Assembly (NCBI GenBank): GCA_003586115.2
Contig: QVOM02000001.1
Span: 18,551,291-18,615,290, forward strand
Origin: Salvator merianae
Taxonomy: Eukaryota; Chordata; Lepidosauria; Squamata; Teiidae
DNA length: 64,000 bases
Direction: 5' to 3'
Positions 48,141 to 61,800 of the stretch are shown one piece after another; positions within the stretch are counted from its first letter, which is position 1; each line of letters opens with the position of its first letter. A model generated the notes under the pieces. That model had not been told where the DNA came from. It saw only the letters and a list, made by a program, of their open reading frames with translations, and did not search any database. The translations under genes and the position numbers were made by a program.

Positions 48141-51100
48141 ACCCTATGTATAAAAAAGAACTTGGAGAGCAGATCATACACTTACTTGCCTTCTCTACTG
48201 CCATGTAGTGATGGAAATGGAGGAGGCAAATTACAGGAAGTGATTTCCCACACAGCCTGGTTTAGCACTGGACCATAAATGGCTGCCTTGCGGGCCCTGT
48301 ACCTGGCTGATGCTGAACTGCAAAGGGTGGAAACCTCACCTCTGTGGAAATTTCAGTCCACAGCTTTGAAGTTTTCAAAAGCCAAAAGGCACTGCCATGC
48401 TGCCCATCTCTGCAGCAGGACTGGAGCCTTACACAGATTGCCCATTTGCTGACCAGCTGGATGCAGCCTTAATACATTCAGTATGTAGGGTTTTGGCCCA
48501 TTTTCTCTTCTTCATAGGTGCTTTTTGATCAACCAATAATTATTTTCTTTTTCATGGATCTTGTTGATCCCTACCCTTTTGGTCTGTTTTGTTTATACCA
48601 ATGTACAGCTTTTCTAGAACCAATATATTCATACACATGTTTAAAATGCATGGAAAACTTGATAGACCTCTGCAAAATAAAACAGTAGAAGGGATATTGT
48701 CTAATGTATCCATAGTGCAGGATACAAATTTTCCTTGTGCATGTTTTGATTGAACTGACCAATGTCCCAACTTTTCAATCCCAACTATGTCCAGGATGCC
48801 ATTTGCTCTGAGATCCCTTCAGTCTTCCCATATCATACCATCCATGATTTAGCAGGTACGATGTGTAACATTATCTTCCAATTTTCCTTTTTGCCCTGTT
48901 CTGAAGAAGCCCTGGCATTTCAGCTGAAGGCGACTTTGCTTTTTTATGGAACACTGAACTCTTCTTCCCCAGAGATTACAATCTGGTTTAATACACAAGA
49001 TCAAGACACAAGAGTGGTGAATTGAGGATCCTTACTTTTATACTCCTCATATTTTAGTATTTCCAGGAATGACCTACCTTCATTTTGTATGTTTTCTCCT
49101 TTCTTTCTTTTTAAACGATAGCTCCTGTGTTCTGCAAATATGTTTTATGTACAAAATAAGAGTATATATTTAGACTCACTAACAGTTAAGGCTACGTCAG
49201 TAGTTAATCTACCTTTATTTCCAGAGGGAAATTAGGTTATCATTAAGTATTAAGTGGTTCTGAGTAAGGCTGACCTAAATCACAGTTCTTTTACATCTAA
49301 ACTTTTCTTTTTAATCCCAACAAGTAGCAAGTGCTAGGCAGTCTACCAGAAAATGGTCAAATGAGTCACCAATAGTGGGCCATCTACTTTTGCCCACTCA
49401 TGAAATTAAGCTATGAAATCATGGAAAGGAAGAAGAAAACCTATTTAAATGTCAATTCAGAAGTAATCTCCACCAAGTTCAGTGAAACTTCTTTTTTAAT
49501 ATGTGTCAAATTACAGTTTTGTTTATCTTTGATGAATATGACTGGTCTCTGTATCTTTCTATGTTTAATGTTTTATAAATCCAAAATGAGTAAACGTGAG
49601 TTTCTAATCTGAGGGAAAAAAATACCTAGAACATCTCCAGCTGTTGCAATTTAACTTCTGGGGGTCTTTTTGTTTGTTTTGTTTTTGCCTCATGCTCAGC
49701 CTACCACTGTTGCAAAGGCCTGAGTAGGATGACAGCAGAACTTATCTTGGGGGAGGAGTTCACAAATGAATTGCTGCCATGGTAAAGAGTCTGCTTCAGG
49801 CCCTGCTTTGCCCAGTTCTACTTCTTTTCCTGGAGTATGGGCCAAGAAATTGTGGCAGAATAGTTCCTGCAAATGATGCATGGATTGGTGTGAAGTGATT
49901 TCACCTGGCTAACACATGCAAAGTTCAGTCCACTGAATTTTGTACCACCTGCATATTCTGGACGTACAAATCACAGTGAGGTTATTCGGGTGTGGATCAA
50001 TGAGGACACATAGGTGGACAGAGGCTACCTGTATCTCACATCCCTGTGACAGGTTTAACTCAAACAGAACCTGTAAGCTCCATTCCTGTTCCTTTAAGGC
50101 AGATTGCTGCCCTATTCAAAACAGGCTACTTTATCAGTTTTCAGAATCAAGCAAATACTATCCACAGCACCTCCATCTTATTGACACTCAGCTCTAGTGT
50201 TTTGGCCTCCGTCTAGTCCATCACTGCTTCCAGGCATCTGTTCAGCACCTGTGCAGCTGTTCCGATTCTGACTAAATTTAGATGGACTCTGTTATTCTGA
50301 TGGATTCAGATGAACTCTTGTTATTGATTGGACAGTCTTTTCTGCATTTGGATTGTTTTTCCTTTTACTAATGAGTTGCATGTCTCCTACTGGTTGGTGT
50401 AGACAGAATGATGCTGAAGATGACATTGTAGAAGACCTTGAACAAGTTTGCCTTGAGGCCACACAAATGTTCCTCAGCAATACATTCTGGAGTGGACCAG
50501 CTAAGAGCATAACAATTCAAAACAAAACCCCAACTCCCAGCTTAAAAAGCTGCTCCAAGGAACACTGTGGCCAATGATACTGCAAGCCCCTGAGATATCA
50601 ATGAGAATCTACAGAGGAACATTTTCCTCTGTATCTCTCTCAGAATAGGCCATCAATCAGGGCAACTGTTTTGGTGCCATGTCTAAGCTTTAAGCCACAC
50701 TGAAATGAGTCTAGACTATCTGCTTTGTCTTGGTAAATCCAGTCACTGCAATCTCAACCACCTTTTCCAGAATAGAAGCATTTGCAACTTGTGCGTTAGT
50801 TACCCAATATGTCTGGAGAGGTGGGCCATCTGCGAAAATGGGGCATCACATCTTTTTCAAAGCATGGTTTTGCCCTTGAATGCTGCCTGAACCTTCCGAA
50901 GTAGATCTAATTGAACAAAAGAAGAAACTTCACGAGCATTTGGGCTTCCCCTTCTTTTTTTAGGCCTGAAGTGGTAAGCATTTCATTTTGCTTGACAAGC
51001 TATTTTTAGGCTTATTTTCAAGTTCATTTTTAAAAGCTACGGCTTGTTTTGTTTTAGTCAAGGGTTTGAGAGAATCACATGATCACCAGGAGGATTAGAA

Positions 51101-54100
51101 TCATCTCTCCTTTTAAAATGCTCCTAAAAAAAAAACTGGAGGGAAATCCACCCACACACTATGCTGAAACTACCCTGAAAATGTTTAGGGGTACATAATC
51201 TGCTGTAAGTGCTTTTAACAAAGAAAACCCTCTCTTCTCCCTTGGGTAGATAGTCTTTTCTGTATCTGGAGTGCTTTTGCTTTTATAGTAAGCTTTGTGT
51301 CTCCCACTGGCTTGATGTGTTATGTATAGCATTTCTGGGATTTGCCCTTGTGGCAAGATTTCAGCACCATGAACAGGGTTCTGCATTTTTCTAGCCTGTC
51401 TCATCCTAGCAAAGAACAATCAGGTTGACACTGACATTTATAAGGAGAAATTGTTGCACTTACACACTAAAAATTCTGCATGCATTTCTTTCCCTTCATT
51501 CTTTCCCTTATTTCTTCTCTCTGCATAAAAGGCATCTGGTGGCTATGGTTCCTTCCTCCAAGATACCACTGGAGCTTGGGGTTTTTTGGAGGGTGGGTGG
51601 GGGTTGCTTACTTTATAATATCTTGAAATATTTATTGCTGATTATTGAATCCCAGGAGCAGAATAGCTGACACCAAATAGCACATGTTGCAGTAAAATAA
51701 CAATTCACAACACATGTTAAAAAAACAATTTTCCTGGGTAAACATTTATCCACCCAGGAGGATATTGAAGCATCTGTAACTTGCAGAGACATAATGAATT
51801 ACAGCTTTGAAAACTAGACTCTGATTTTGTAGAACCATGAAGTCAAAGGTCAGACAAAAACCATCATGGGTGACTCCCTTCTCCAAAAGAAGAACCAGAT
51901 ACTCAGACTGATCTCTTTTGCTGTTATTTGCTATTATTTCTGGTCCTTCCTAGCCCAGTGATAGAACTCCTTCTACTAATGGGACTAAAGATTATATGGT
52001 ACCAATCCAGAGATCCGCATGCACTTGGAAAAGCACATACATTTCTTATTTAGAACGTGAGCTCAGTTATCCCCATTCTTCTCCAGAAAGGAAAGCATCT
52101 TATGTGTGCAAACCAATAGAGAACAAATTGGTTCTCTTCACTAAAATGAATGTGGACCCAACTGGGTCAACTGGTATCTCAAAAACATAAATCCTAGCAA
52201 CAGGAATGCAGCATATTCCTACTCATTCTTTAAAGCAGATGTGTGATTCTATGTTGGTGAAGGTACCACGCTGCATTCAAAACTCATAGTAGGCATGTTC
52301 AAATATTTTCACTGCAAACAGACAGGGGCAGATGTAGAGTACCTAGCTTCTTAGAGTTCCAGTTAGCCCACGGAACCTGAAAGACCTGCTTAATCAGTTG
52401 GAAAAAGGAGAGGATGTGGACATTTTTTCAGGATTCAGTAGTTAAGCAGAGCAAGAAAAGAGAAGACCCAGTGCTACAAGTGCTCCCAGTGCTATAAGGT
52501 GGGGGGGGGGATCAACCACTTATGCAAAATAGAAAACAGGGAACCTTTCACAGTCCTTTCCAGCGTTTAGTAAGAGATACTCAAAGAATAAAGAGGGGAG
52601 AAAGGGAAAGCTCCACCAAGAGAGGTCCATTATACCTTGCCCAATGCGGGTTGGTGCCAACTTGAAGCCAAAATAAGTGCACCAGTAACTCTGTCCAGGG
52701 GCCAATTCCTTGTTTTGACCTGCTGTGTTATATTGTGATCTTATGAATATCTTCTGCCTTGTAACCATGCCTGCCTCTGTCTTGTGGCTGCGATCCTCTG
52801 CTTTCTGGACAGTTGTTCTGTTGCAAGCTATAGCCACTCTCAACAATGATATAAAGAAGACTTGCAATACACAGCTTTAAAGCAAACAAACAAACAAAAT
52901 TGTCCAACCGGATCTTAAGTAGGAATAAAGTTCTTTATTCATCCCATGCAGAAAACAATAAGCCAGATCTTTAGAGTCACTGTCACTCATCTAGGAACAG
53001 GTATTCCTGTCTGCAAAAATAAATAGGTTCCCATGTGGTATTAGAGGATCAGTGACACATTAATCCTGTAGAAAGGAATATTATACCATGCCTGTTTTCT
53101 GTTATAAACAATGTGTTAGTTAGGTTTAATGCTGAAGTACTAAGAGGCTTGGTATAGATATTACATTGTCATTACATCCAGGAAATGTGAAGTTAATGAC
53201 CTGTTTTTACTGGCTATTTTGGCCACAATCCAGTTCATGCTGAGGTTTGCTTTAATAATCTCTCTGAGGATGTTAGAGGCCAGGAGGTCCTCCAGTCGAG
53301 GAAGCTCATGGTTTAGAACACATCTAACCTCCTGTCTATTTTTTAAAAATGCCAGGGAAAAAAGCATTCATCTTCTCTCTTATTGGACATCTAAAGTGAA
53401 TAATAAAAATCACATTTAGCATATGTCAACACTCATCAGTGTATCTCTTGAGTTTTCAGGTATCTGCAAAACATCATCCTGAGCTATCAACATTCTTGAA
53501 CTGTATCTATCAAACTCTGAATATCTGCTATAATATCCTTACTGACAGTGGCAAACAAGACTGATTTGCACATTACAGACAAATGCCCAGGAACCTGTAT
53601 ATGATGGTGACACGCACATCCATTTTATGTTGAAATGGTTAAAAACAAACAAACAAACACAGTGTGGAACATCACATAACATAAAACATAGCACTGTATT
53701 TTAGAGTACACTGTATTTCACTACAGTGCATTTTGACTCAGTGGTATCTCCCTAGGATGTTCAATGGGACCTAAATAAGAGCCCCACAGAGTGCTCAGAT
53801 GGTATATGATTTATTTATTTAACCTCTCTTCACCGAAGTCCCAGGGAACTGTGCAAATAGGTACAACCAACATAAAACTGAAAACAGTAATTAAAAGTAG
53901 GCAGAAAAGAAAAGAAAATGGATCTGTTCAGAGTCTAGATGAGAAACAATTTTGGAATGCCCCTGAATTCTGTGGAAGACTGATATAATTAAGGTGGTGT
54001 CAAGACTGTAGGATATGATCCTGCACAATGTGAAGGAACCCCCCAACGCAAATGGTTTCAAGCATGCCTTAAAAGTTTCCCTTTTCACACTGATTTCCCA

Positions 54101-54270
54101 TAACTAATAATAGCTGGGTACCCTTATGATCTGATCTGTGCTGCAGTTTGTTGTGGGTGGTTTAATATTATTATATATGATCTTTTACTGCAACAATTTA
54201 CATGTCTGTGTTACCCATTTGAATGTACAGCATTCTGAATTTAATGCAAACATCCTTGTGAAGAGTCTTG
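48141..54270. other. Intergenic, no gene seen
   Basis: No exon supported. A poly-G run is at 52501-52510, AAAC repeats at 52881-52897 and 53644-53659, and a LINE-tail-like piece at about 53808-53900. Open frames of up to 115 codons have no recognisable domain. Confidence 0.5.
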
Positions 54271-54425
54271 GGCCCTTTCCACACTGGACCTTATTCTGCC
54301 ATCTGCATGCCAGTACAGACTATGACAGGCCCGTTCCAGGGCCTGCCATAGTCTGAACTAGCATGCAGATGGCAGGTCCTTATTCTGGGATATATCCTGG
54401 AAAAAGGTCCAGTGTGAAAAGGGCC
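54271..54425. mobile_element. Tourist/Harbinger-like MITE, family A copy 2
   Basis: A 155-bp palindromic element with ends GGCCCTTTCCACACTGGACC and AGTGTGAAAAGGGCC. Internal arms CATCTGCATGCCAGTACAGA and its partner lie around CCCGTTCCAGGGCC. Flanking triplets (TTG, TAG) do not match, so it is older or its duplication has decayed. Confidence 0.65.
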
Positions 54426-56102
54426 TAGTTCTCCAAAACAAGTAGCCAAGAAGGTAGGTAGATAAAATTAAATAGTTCTGTAAGTTTGCTGCATTAGTGC
54501 TGCACTGCACAGCCCAGCACAGGTATGTAGATCAGAATGGGGGGGTGCAGAGCGGACAGATGGGAGGTACTAGTTGGAAGCCTCACTCTGATTCTTCCAA
54601 ATATTATTTGGATCTGCAGCAGAACAAAATGCAGTTCATTAAAGTCAAAAGTAAACTTCGAACTGGAACTTCCTCCCTTCCCCCACCACTGCGAAAAAAA
54701 GCCACCTTTTGAGACCTACTTCTGGCACAATACACTCTGCAGTAAAGCTTCACAAATGGCCACATCAACATATGGAAGACTAGTGGTATAGAGGCATTGG
54801 TGCTCACACCTGTCTCCATTCCCCTTGTAAAAACGCACCGGTCTTTGACTTGCTTTGAACCCCCCAAGGCCGCCATCAGCAGCATTCACATGCCACCAAC
54901 CATGTCTAGCCGCTAGCTGGACAGCCAGCTAGATGCACCAATGACTAAGTGGGACTCTTAAAACGTTTACCAGGTTGATGGCTCCCCTGGGCATCTTGGC
55001 ATTGCACATACCAATGCCACCTGTGGGCAAGGAAACTGCTGGGTGAATGGCTTCTTCAGGCTTCCTGGCAAGATGCGGGTTAAAACCACCTTTGGACTGT
55101 CTCAGAGTTGGCATGGGTCCAGCATCAAATCACATCACAGACATGGTCAAAGACTGTGTTACTCACTTAGTGCAAACTTTGGTATGGGTTTTCCTTGAGC
55201 CTTTGTTGCTGCTTATTTGTTTCTATTTCATGTAAAATTCCAGACATAGCACTTACATCAAAAAAAACAAAAAAACAATGGTGTTTTCTTTGGCAAATCA
55301 GTCTATTGGATTTCCATGCAAACCCTGGTCTGCATGATCTTCCTGCTATAGGATGGAATGCAAATTTCAGATGCAGCCAAGGAAAGCAAACAGAAACCGA
55401 TGAGATTTCAATGTGGAACAAATAAGAATGTTTGTATTCCAAGGTCTGTGGTGTGATTTCATCAAAACAGGACTTCCAAGGTGAAAGAGCTTCATAATAC
55501 TATATTGTGCCTGAGGCAATGACCAGCAGCACAGGGAGAATGTAGAAGATAGTGAAAACCCAGAATGCAACGGTGAGCACCAGCAGTGTGAAGTCCAGTT
55601 GCTGGGCAAATATGTGTAGCATTTATGACCAGAAAATGACCAAACTTGGGCAACATCTCACAAATGATGGGATTTAGCAATAAAGGAGTGCTCAACATAA
55701 CAAGGATAAGGTTATGAGTGGACAATTGCTGAAAATATCATTTTCTGATATTTGGGCCCCACTAATTGATATGTTATGTGCTCTCTCAATTGGTGTAAGA
55801 TTGTGGAAACAAATATGCAAGGATTTGTTCAACTCAGTAGAAAGCCACTGGAGTGGGGAAAGGGGGATTCCACCTAAAAAAATGCATTCACAAGAGTAAA
55901 TAATCTAGGATCAGTAACCAGGCATGTATGTACAACAGCTGCCATATAGAAAAGAGGCTAGGGCTCCTGCACATTTAACAATGAATAGAAGCCTGTATTG
56001 CAAACTATAGTTGCTGTGCCACTATGAAAAGAGATTGAAAATGTGTGTATGCCAGTGTGCATTTGTGCCCAAGCAGACTCACAGAGTGCATCCAGGCTTC
56101 AC
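54426..56102. other. Intergenic, no gene seen
   Basis: Nothing supportable. The moderately GC-rich patch at 54.84-55.11 kb has no coding frame I trust. Confidence 0.4.
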
Positions 56103-56202
56103 TTACTTATTTCACTATATTTGGATATTCCAGAACAAAGCATGGATATTCTGGAATATCCATGCTTCATTCCGGAATATCCAAATATAGTGGAATAAGT
56201 AA
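56103..56202. repeat. 100-bp hairpin (49-bp arms, 2-bp centre)
   Basis: The centre is CATGGATATTC-TG-GAATATCCATG, perfect over 11 bp. The arms extend outward with only a few mismatches through TTGGATATTCC and CTTACTTATTTCACTATA. Confidence 0.95.
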
Positions 56203-57240
56203 GCAATGTATGGATCCAGCCACAGAGATGCATATGCACAGCCACAAACAGATAGGATAAAGGAAGGGACAGGGCAGATGCCAAAGTGCAACGTACAAGA
56301 TGTTCAAAAGTGATAAATAATTAAACCCAGTTACAATTCCAAGTACTGAACCACAGAACTCTTCCCATTCTCAAAAAAAATATAATTGTCCCCTACAATT
56401 CACCAGGGTGCATTCTAGGAGTACGGTCATGGAGCGTTTGGACTGAAGTTGTCCTTTCTGTAACATTATCAGTGAATTTCTAGGATGTTGAACATTGTGT
56501 CAGGTAATTTTAAGAATTTTCTGTCTAGCTTGTTCCTTACATTATTATGAAACATCTCCTCTTCTTTGCTGGTCCCTGACTGCAATACTTCAGAATACTC
56601 ACACGGAGTCCCCTTTTTGTCTGTTAGGACTGTTAAACAGAAAGCCTGATGAATCCACATCTTGCACATTCAGATGAACCTTCAGCCATTAGCTGCTTCT
56701 GGTGCTAATTGTCTCCTCATATTTACTTTGGCATTCCAGGCAACTCAAGATTTGCCTGTACTTCCACACCTTTCTCTAACTAAGTTTGCACCAATAACAA
56801 AGAATCTCAAGAAGATGTTGTACTTCCAACGTTCTGCTTCTTTCATAACTTTCACAAAATCCAGGTTTACTGGAAAACCTTCTTTCTCAATTCCTGCTCA
56901 CCCCCAACTTGAAGGAATTGTGTAGACCTACATCTAATCACATTCACCTCCTTATTACCTTTCCCTCACTTTCATTTCAGGTGTCCACTATGAACAAAAG
57001 GCTGCAACTACATGAATTTAAAAACAACTCAAAAATATGTTTTCTTTGGAAAACTTTGAAAGTATATTTTCTGGCTTTAATGTGGATTAGAGGTAGGATA
57101 GAAACATTAGTGTGGGATAGCTACCATCTCTAAACTGGTTTTGAGCCACTTTTTTTTATTGTGTGCAGGTACAGCCAAAGGTCTTAGGGAGCAGAGAGCT
57201 GTGCTCTTTATATCCATGAGTGGTGGCCCATGGACCAGTA
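56203..57240. other. Intergenic with a partial family C MITE
   Basis: No gene seen. Positions about 57080-57176 (AATGTGGATTAGAGGTAG to TTGTGTGCAGGTACAGCC) match the family C MITE half-element. Confidence 0.4.
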
Positions 57241-57844
57241 CCTGTCCTGTTGGACCGGGTGCAGAGAATCAGATTTGCTAACTGTGGCAAATGAGCAAAA
57301 GGCAGACATGCTTGCTTTACTGTACATGCTTGATCTGAGGAAGCAGCAGAACAGAGTCCGTATCAACAGTCCAAAGTCAGAAACCAAACGCCACTAGCAC
57401 AGGTTCAGGGATAATCCAGGAGGCAGAGTCACAGGTCAGAACGCAGGTCAGGAGTCAGAGAACATGAGCAAGGAGTCAGGAGGTTGCAGACGCCAAGAAA
57501 AGGATGGATCGCCAGCAACAATTTGTGTGGGTCAGTTCTGGCTTTTTATTCCTCTGAATCAGGCTTGGAGTCCACCAGGTGGGAAGAGTGTGAGCAGCAT
57601 TCTTTTCTCTTTTGCTCCTGTCTTAAAACCCTACACCTCTTAACCTTTTCCAGCCTATGTTGGCTGGGAAGTGGTCTCTCCAACTCTGAACTAGGGGAAG
57701 TCCTGGGTCCTGCAGAGTCTGTCCCAGTTGGGTCAGGATCCTCTGGCCCTGAAGGCTCCTTGTGTCACAGTGCCTGGTCCTCATTGGAGGATTTGGAGGA
57801 CTCAGGCACAGGGCGGGGCACGACAGTACCACAGGAACATGACA
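57241..57844 (-). mobile_element. LTR-like retroelement segment
   Basis: On the minus strand it starts TGTCATGTTCCTGTGG, then CGTGCCCCGCCCTGTGCC. It has GAGGAATAAAAAGCC (polyadenylation signal) and CTCCTGACTCCTTGCTCATG-type repeats of CCTGAC downstream. This fits a Gypsy-like or retroviral LTR with U5. Ends and target duplication were not established. Confidence 0.35.
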
Positions 57845-58266
57845 CAGGCTAGCAGTATAACTGAAAGACTTAATTCCACAACTTGAACAGGATCCTGATC
57901 TACTTATACACTAAGTTCCAGTTTATATGAATGACACTGCCAGTCCCTCACAGACCCTATTTACGATCCATGTGTGCATTTCTTTATTTCTGGTTTAACT
58001 TTTTTTTGTGAAGCACAAGTTTAAGGTTCTGACAACATACCAAAGCCTCCTACTATGGTCAAGACAAAAGAATGAAAAATAAAGCAGACACAGTACAAGG
58101 GTGGATGAGGAACATCAAACCCTCTTTGCCAGGCCAGCAGCCTGAAAGGGATGCAAATTGCCCCCTTCATATTCAGTAGACCAATATGAGGAGATTGCAA
58201 AGCTCAAAGGAACAGACTTAAAGGAAGGCACAAGCACCAGAGCTCTGGCTAGCTTTTTGCCACTTA

Positions 58267-58446
58267 AGCCCTTTCTGCACTTGGCCTTATTGTGGATTAT
58301 ATCCCAGAATAGGGACCTGCTATGCACATGCTAGTGCAAACTATGAAAGGTCTTGCCCAGGGTCTACCATAGCCTGCACTAGCATGCAGATGGCAGGTCC
58401 CTGTTCTGAGATATAATCTGGAATACGTCCAAGTGCAGAAAGGGTC
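58267..58446. mobile_element. Tourist/Harbinger-like MITE, family A copy 3
   Basis: A 180-bp palindromic element (AGCCCTTTCTGCACTTGGCC to CAAGTGCAGAAAGGGTC) flanked by the 3-bp direct repeat TTA. It is nearly identical (about seven differences) to the copy at 62367, which suggests recent amplification. Confidence 0.8.
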
Positions 58447-59414
58447 TTAGTATCAGTGAAGTGAAGAATAGGGTCCTGGAAATCAGTGCATTAATTGATC
58501 TTGCTTGCCTGCGAGGACTCAGCCTTGCAAGATATCAAATAAGTCTGATTATAAGCCTGACCCGCAGTTAGTCCTTGCCTTTAATGGTATTTGTACATGG
58601 GGAGATCACATTGCCTTGATCCCTTCATGTGCAACAAGCCTATAGGACAGGAGACCAAGTTCGAGCCTTGTCTCTGGAGTTATTTTGGCAAAGTGATTGG
58701 CTCATTGCTCTCTGGAACCCAAGCATATAGCACATAAAAGTTTAGGATGAAGCTCAGCTCTTGTTGCAAGATGGACATCGTGAACTTTGAGTTGATGAAA
58801 AGACATAGTGCATCCTGGAGTCAGATTAGAAATGTAATAGATCCCACAGAGGCAAAGGATGAGGATAAGGGTGCCTATTTTTATACCCAACAAACTACCC
58901 TGGAGCCAAGTAGGAAAATGGGTTGCTCAGACAGGAAAGGAAAAAGGAGTAAACAAAGCAATTGGGCAACATTCAGGCTTTCCAAGTCACACACACAAGT
59001 TGTATTAATCCAATCATTTAATCAAATTGGGCATCCACATTATCATACCAATCCTAAAACTGCTCCTATCCAAGGTATGAACCTTTAACAGTTGAAAGGA
59101 TCACTTGTGGTGCAAAATGTCTAACAAAAGAGGTTTTAGACAGGAAAACAGGCATTGCTGATTTTGAGACATGGAACTAAGAAAGAGGGTCATATCATGA
59201 TGAAGACGTGGGTTCCAACTTCAAGTTTTCTATTGTCTGAAATGGAACTTTGGCCTCAATGAAAGGTCCATCGCTCTAAATGGTCTCTGGCACTGTTTGG
59301 TCCAGATCACAGGGTTCTGGTACATGTGAAAGAGGTTATGCTGTAACAATGTATGATAGCTATACCAATTCCCTGCAAGTAGCTCAGAGACCTAATAAAG
59401 ATGACTGGAGACCT
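58447..59414. other. Intergenic, nothing recognised
   Basis: No exon or repeat identified with confidence. Confidence 0.4.
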
Positions 59415-59990
59415 TGAACATTGGACCTGTTGCCCATCCAGTCCAGCAGTCTGCCCTCACAGTGACCAACCAACTGCACAAGGAAGTCCACCACAGGACC
59501 TGAGCACAGTTTAGTCTGCTTGCAGTCTACCAGCAGCTTTCAGAGGCATACCACCTCCTGCTGTCATCAGAGCTAATAGTCCTTGAGTGCTCTGACTTGC
59601 ATGAATTTGTCCAAACCTTTTATGAAACCATCCAACCTGGTAGCCAACACATCACATGGGAGTGAATTCCCAAGCTTAACTATGTATCATGTAAAAAAAA
59701 TCCTTTTGTTTGTCATGATTCTTCCAGCATTCTGCTTCATTGGATGACCTCTGGTTCTAGTATTTCAGTAAGGTTAAAAAAACCTCTCCATCCACTTTGT
59801 CCACACCATGCATAATTCTATATTCCTGTAACATGTTCTTCCTCACTCGTCTCCTCTCTAGCCTAAAAACCTTACCTTGTAGGAAAGCTTTTTTTCTCTC
59901 TTTTGAACCTTTTCTAACTCTGCTAGATCCTTTTTGAGACATAGTGACCAAAATTGTACACAATATTCCAGATGCAGTCTCATCATTAGC
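59415..59990 (-). repeat. CR1-like LINE 3' end, minus orientation
   Basis: It reads as the complement of a CR1-like 3' region: CCCATCCAGTCCAGCAGTCT at the terminus, then CTTCATTGGATGACCTCTGG, CACACCATGCATAATTCTAT and TTTTGAGACATAGTGACCAA. It ends abruptly where a plus-oriented LINE fragment begins. Confidence 0.7.
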
Positions 59991-59995
59991 ATGTA

Positions 59996-60890
59996 TATCA
60001 GAAGTAAGAATCCAATTAGGAACACAGTTGGACCATTAGATGACAACAGAAAGAAAGGGATAATTAAAGAGGACATGGAGATTGCAGAGAGGTTAAATGG
60101 ATTCTTTGCCTCCGTTTCCACTAAGGAAAACAGAGGGTGTATGCCTAGAGCTGGTCCTTTCTTTTCAGGGAGGTAGTCAGAAGAATTGGACTGTACAGAT
60201 GAAACCAGGGAGGAGGAGGTCTTCATGTGTTTTAATAAACTAAATTATAAATCACTAGAACCAGATGGCATTTATCTGAGAATTCTTAAAGAACTCAAAT
60301 GTGAAATTACTGATCTTCTAACAAATAAATTACAATATTTCCCTACAATCAGGCTCTCTGCCTGAATACTGGAGGGTAACAAATGTAACACCAATCTTCA
60401 AAACAGGATCCAAGAAATTACAGACCAGTCAGCTTAACATCACTTCCAAGGAAAGTGATGGAAACCATCATTAAGGATAAAATTAGTAGGCACACAGAGG
60501 AACAAGTATTGCTGAAGGAAAATCGGCACGGCTTCTGCAAAGGTAAATCATGTTTTACTAACTCATTAGAATTCTTTCAGAATGTCAACAAGCCCGTGGA
60601 TAAAGGTGATCCAGTTCACATTGTCTATCTGGACTTTCAGAAGGCTTTTGACAAAGTCCTTCATCAAAGTCTCCTGAGTAAACAGGAGGACAGGTCCTGT
60701 CCTGAATTAGTAAGTGGCTAAAGGATAAGAAACTGAGAGTAGTAATAAGTGAATAATTCTCAGAGAGAGGGAAATAAAAAGTGGGGTCCTCCAAGATTCA
60801 GTGTTGGGACTAATACTTTTAAAATTATTCATAAATGATCTTGAAATACAGATAAGCAGTGAGATAGCAAAGTTTGATGGCATGATTTCA
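59996..60890 (+). pseudogene. CR1-like LINE reverse transcriptase fragment
   Basis: Segments of the ORF2 protein are readable in shifting frames. PDGIYLRILKELKCEI and PEYWRVTNVTPIFKTGS come first, then after a frameshift ENRHGFCKGKSCFTN and the palm-domain motif VYLDFQKAFDKV, then LFINDLEIQI. The first catalytic Asp motif is present, but frameshifts and both truncated ends make it dead. The order of motifs is that of CR1-clade reverse transcriptases. It lies head to head with the minus-oriented CR1 3' end to its left. Confidence 0.75.
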
Positions 60891-61219
60891 TTACATCAGA
60901 CATGCACCCAATTTGGCATAGGAAGGAGAGAGCACTGCTGAAGTGCTTGTAGAGTGAGCAATCCTACACTCTCCCCTCCAGTGCCTTCCCACATCTCCAC
61001 AATGTGAATGACAAGAACATGAACTCATTTGACCCATGGATCATGAGTGTCGCTGTAATGGGGCCATCTGATAACAATCACTCAGAGTGGTATATAAGGA
61101 TTTCTCAGTATAGTATTCTCATGATATCCTTGTGCAGTGGGTTAAGCTGAAATTGTGAGAAAGGAAGAGACTTACTCAAGGTCAGCTGGTAAGAATCATT
61201 ATGACTGAATGGTGGTTCT

Positions 61220-61800
61220 CCACTATCTCTGAGTCAGGAGAGCCTGTGACTATCCTAAACCAGTGCTCTGATGCAGTGAAGGGCTGGATGAAGGCCAATA
61301 AACTAAAGTTGAATCACAACATAACAGAGACTCTGTGGGTGGGTTGTTCTCATGTTTGGGTAATTGAGAAATAGTCTGTTCTAGATGTGGTTGCACAGCC
61401 TCAGAAGGAACAGATACTTAGTTTGGGGGTGCTGCTTCTGTCATCATTGCCATTGGAGGCTCAAGTGACCTCTGTCTCTAGGAGTGCCTATTATCAGCTT
61501 CAGCTGGTGTACCAACTATGACCATACCTGTACAGAGATAGCCTAGCCACAGTTGCCTAGGCACTGGTAACATCCCATTTAGATTATTGTAATATTTAGT
61601 CTGGAAACTGCAAATAGTGCAAAATGTGGCAGTCAGTTTGTTGAGTGGGGCACCCTGCCATGCACATATCAATCACATCTGTGATTAAGCACCTGTACTG
61701 GTTGCCAGTTAACTACCAGGCCAGTTTCAAGGTTTTCTCTTTGGCATACAAGGCCCTTAACAACTTGGAACCAGCTTACTTCGCAGACTGCCTATCTTAG
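61220..61800 (+). pseudogene. L2-like LINE ORF2 C-terminal fragment
   Basis: Readable pieces include VKGWMKANKLKLNHN, LGVLLLSSLPLEAQVTS and SRSAYYQLQLVYQL, followed by the YWLPVN- and YKALNNLEP-like region near 61700-61780. These are conserved C-terminal segments of L2-type LINE ORF2. Stops and frameshifts interrupt it. Confidence 0.7.
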
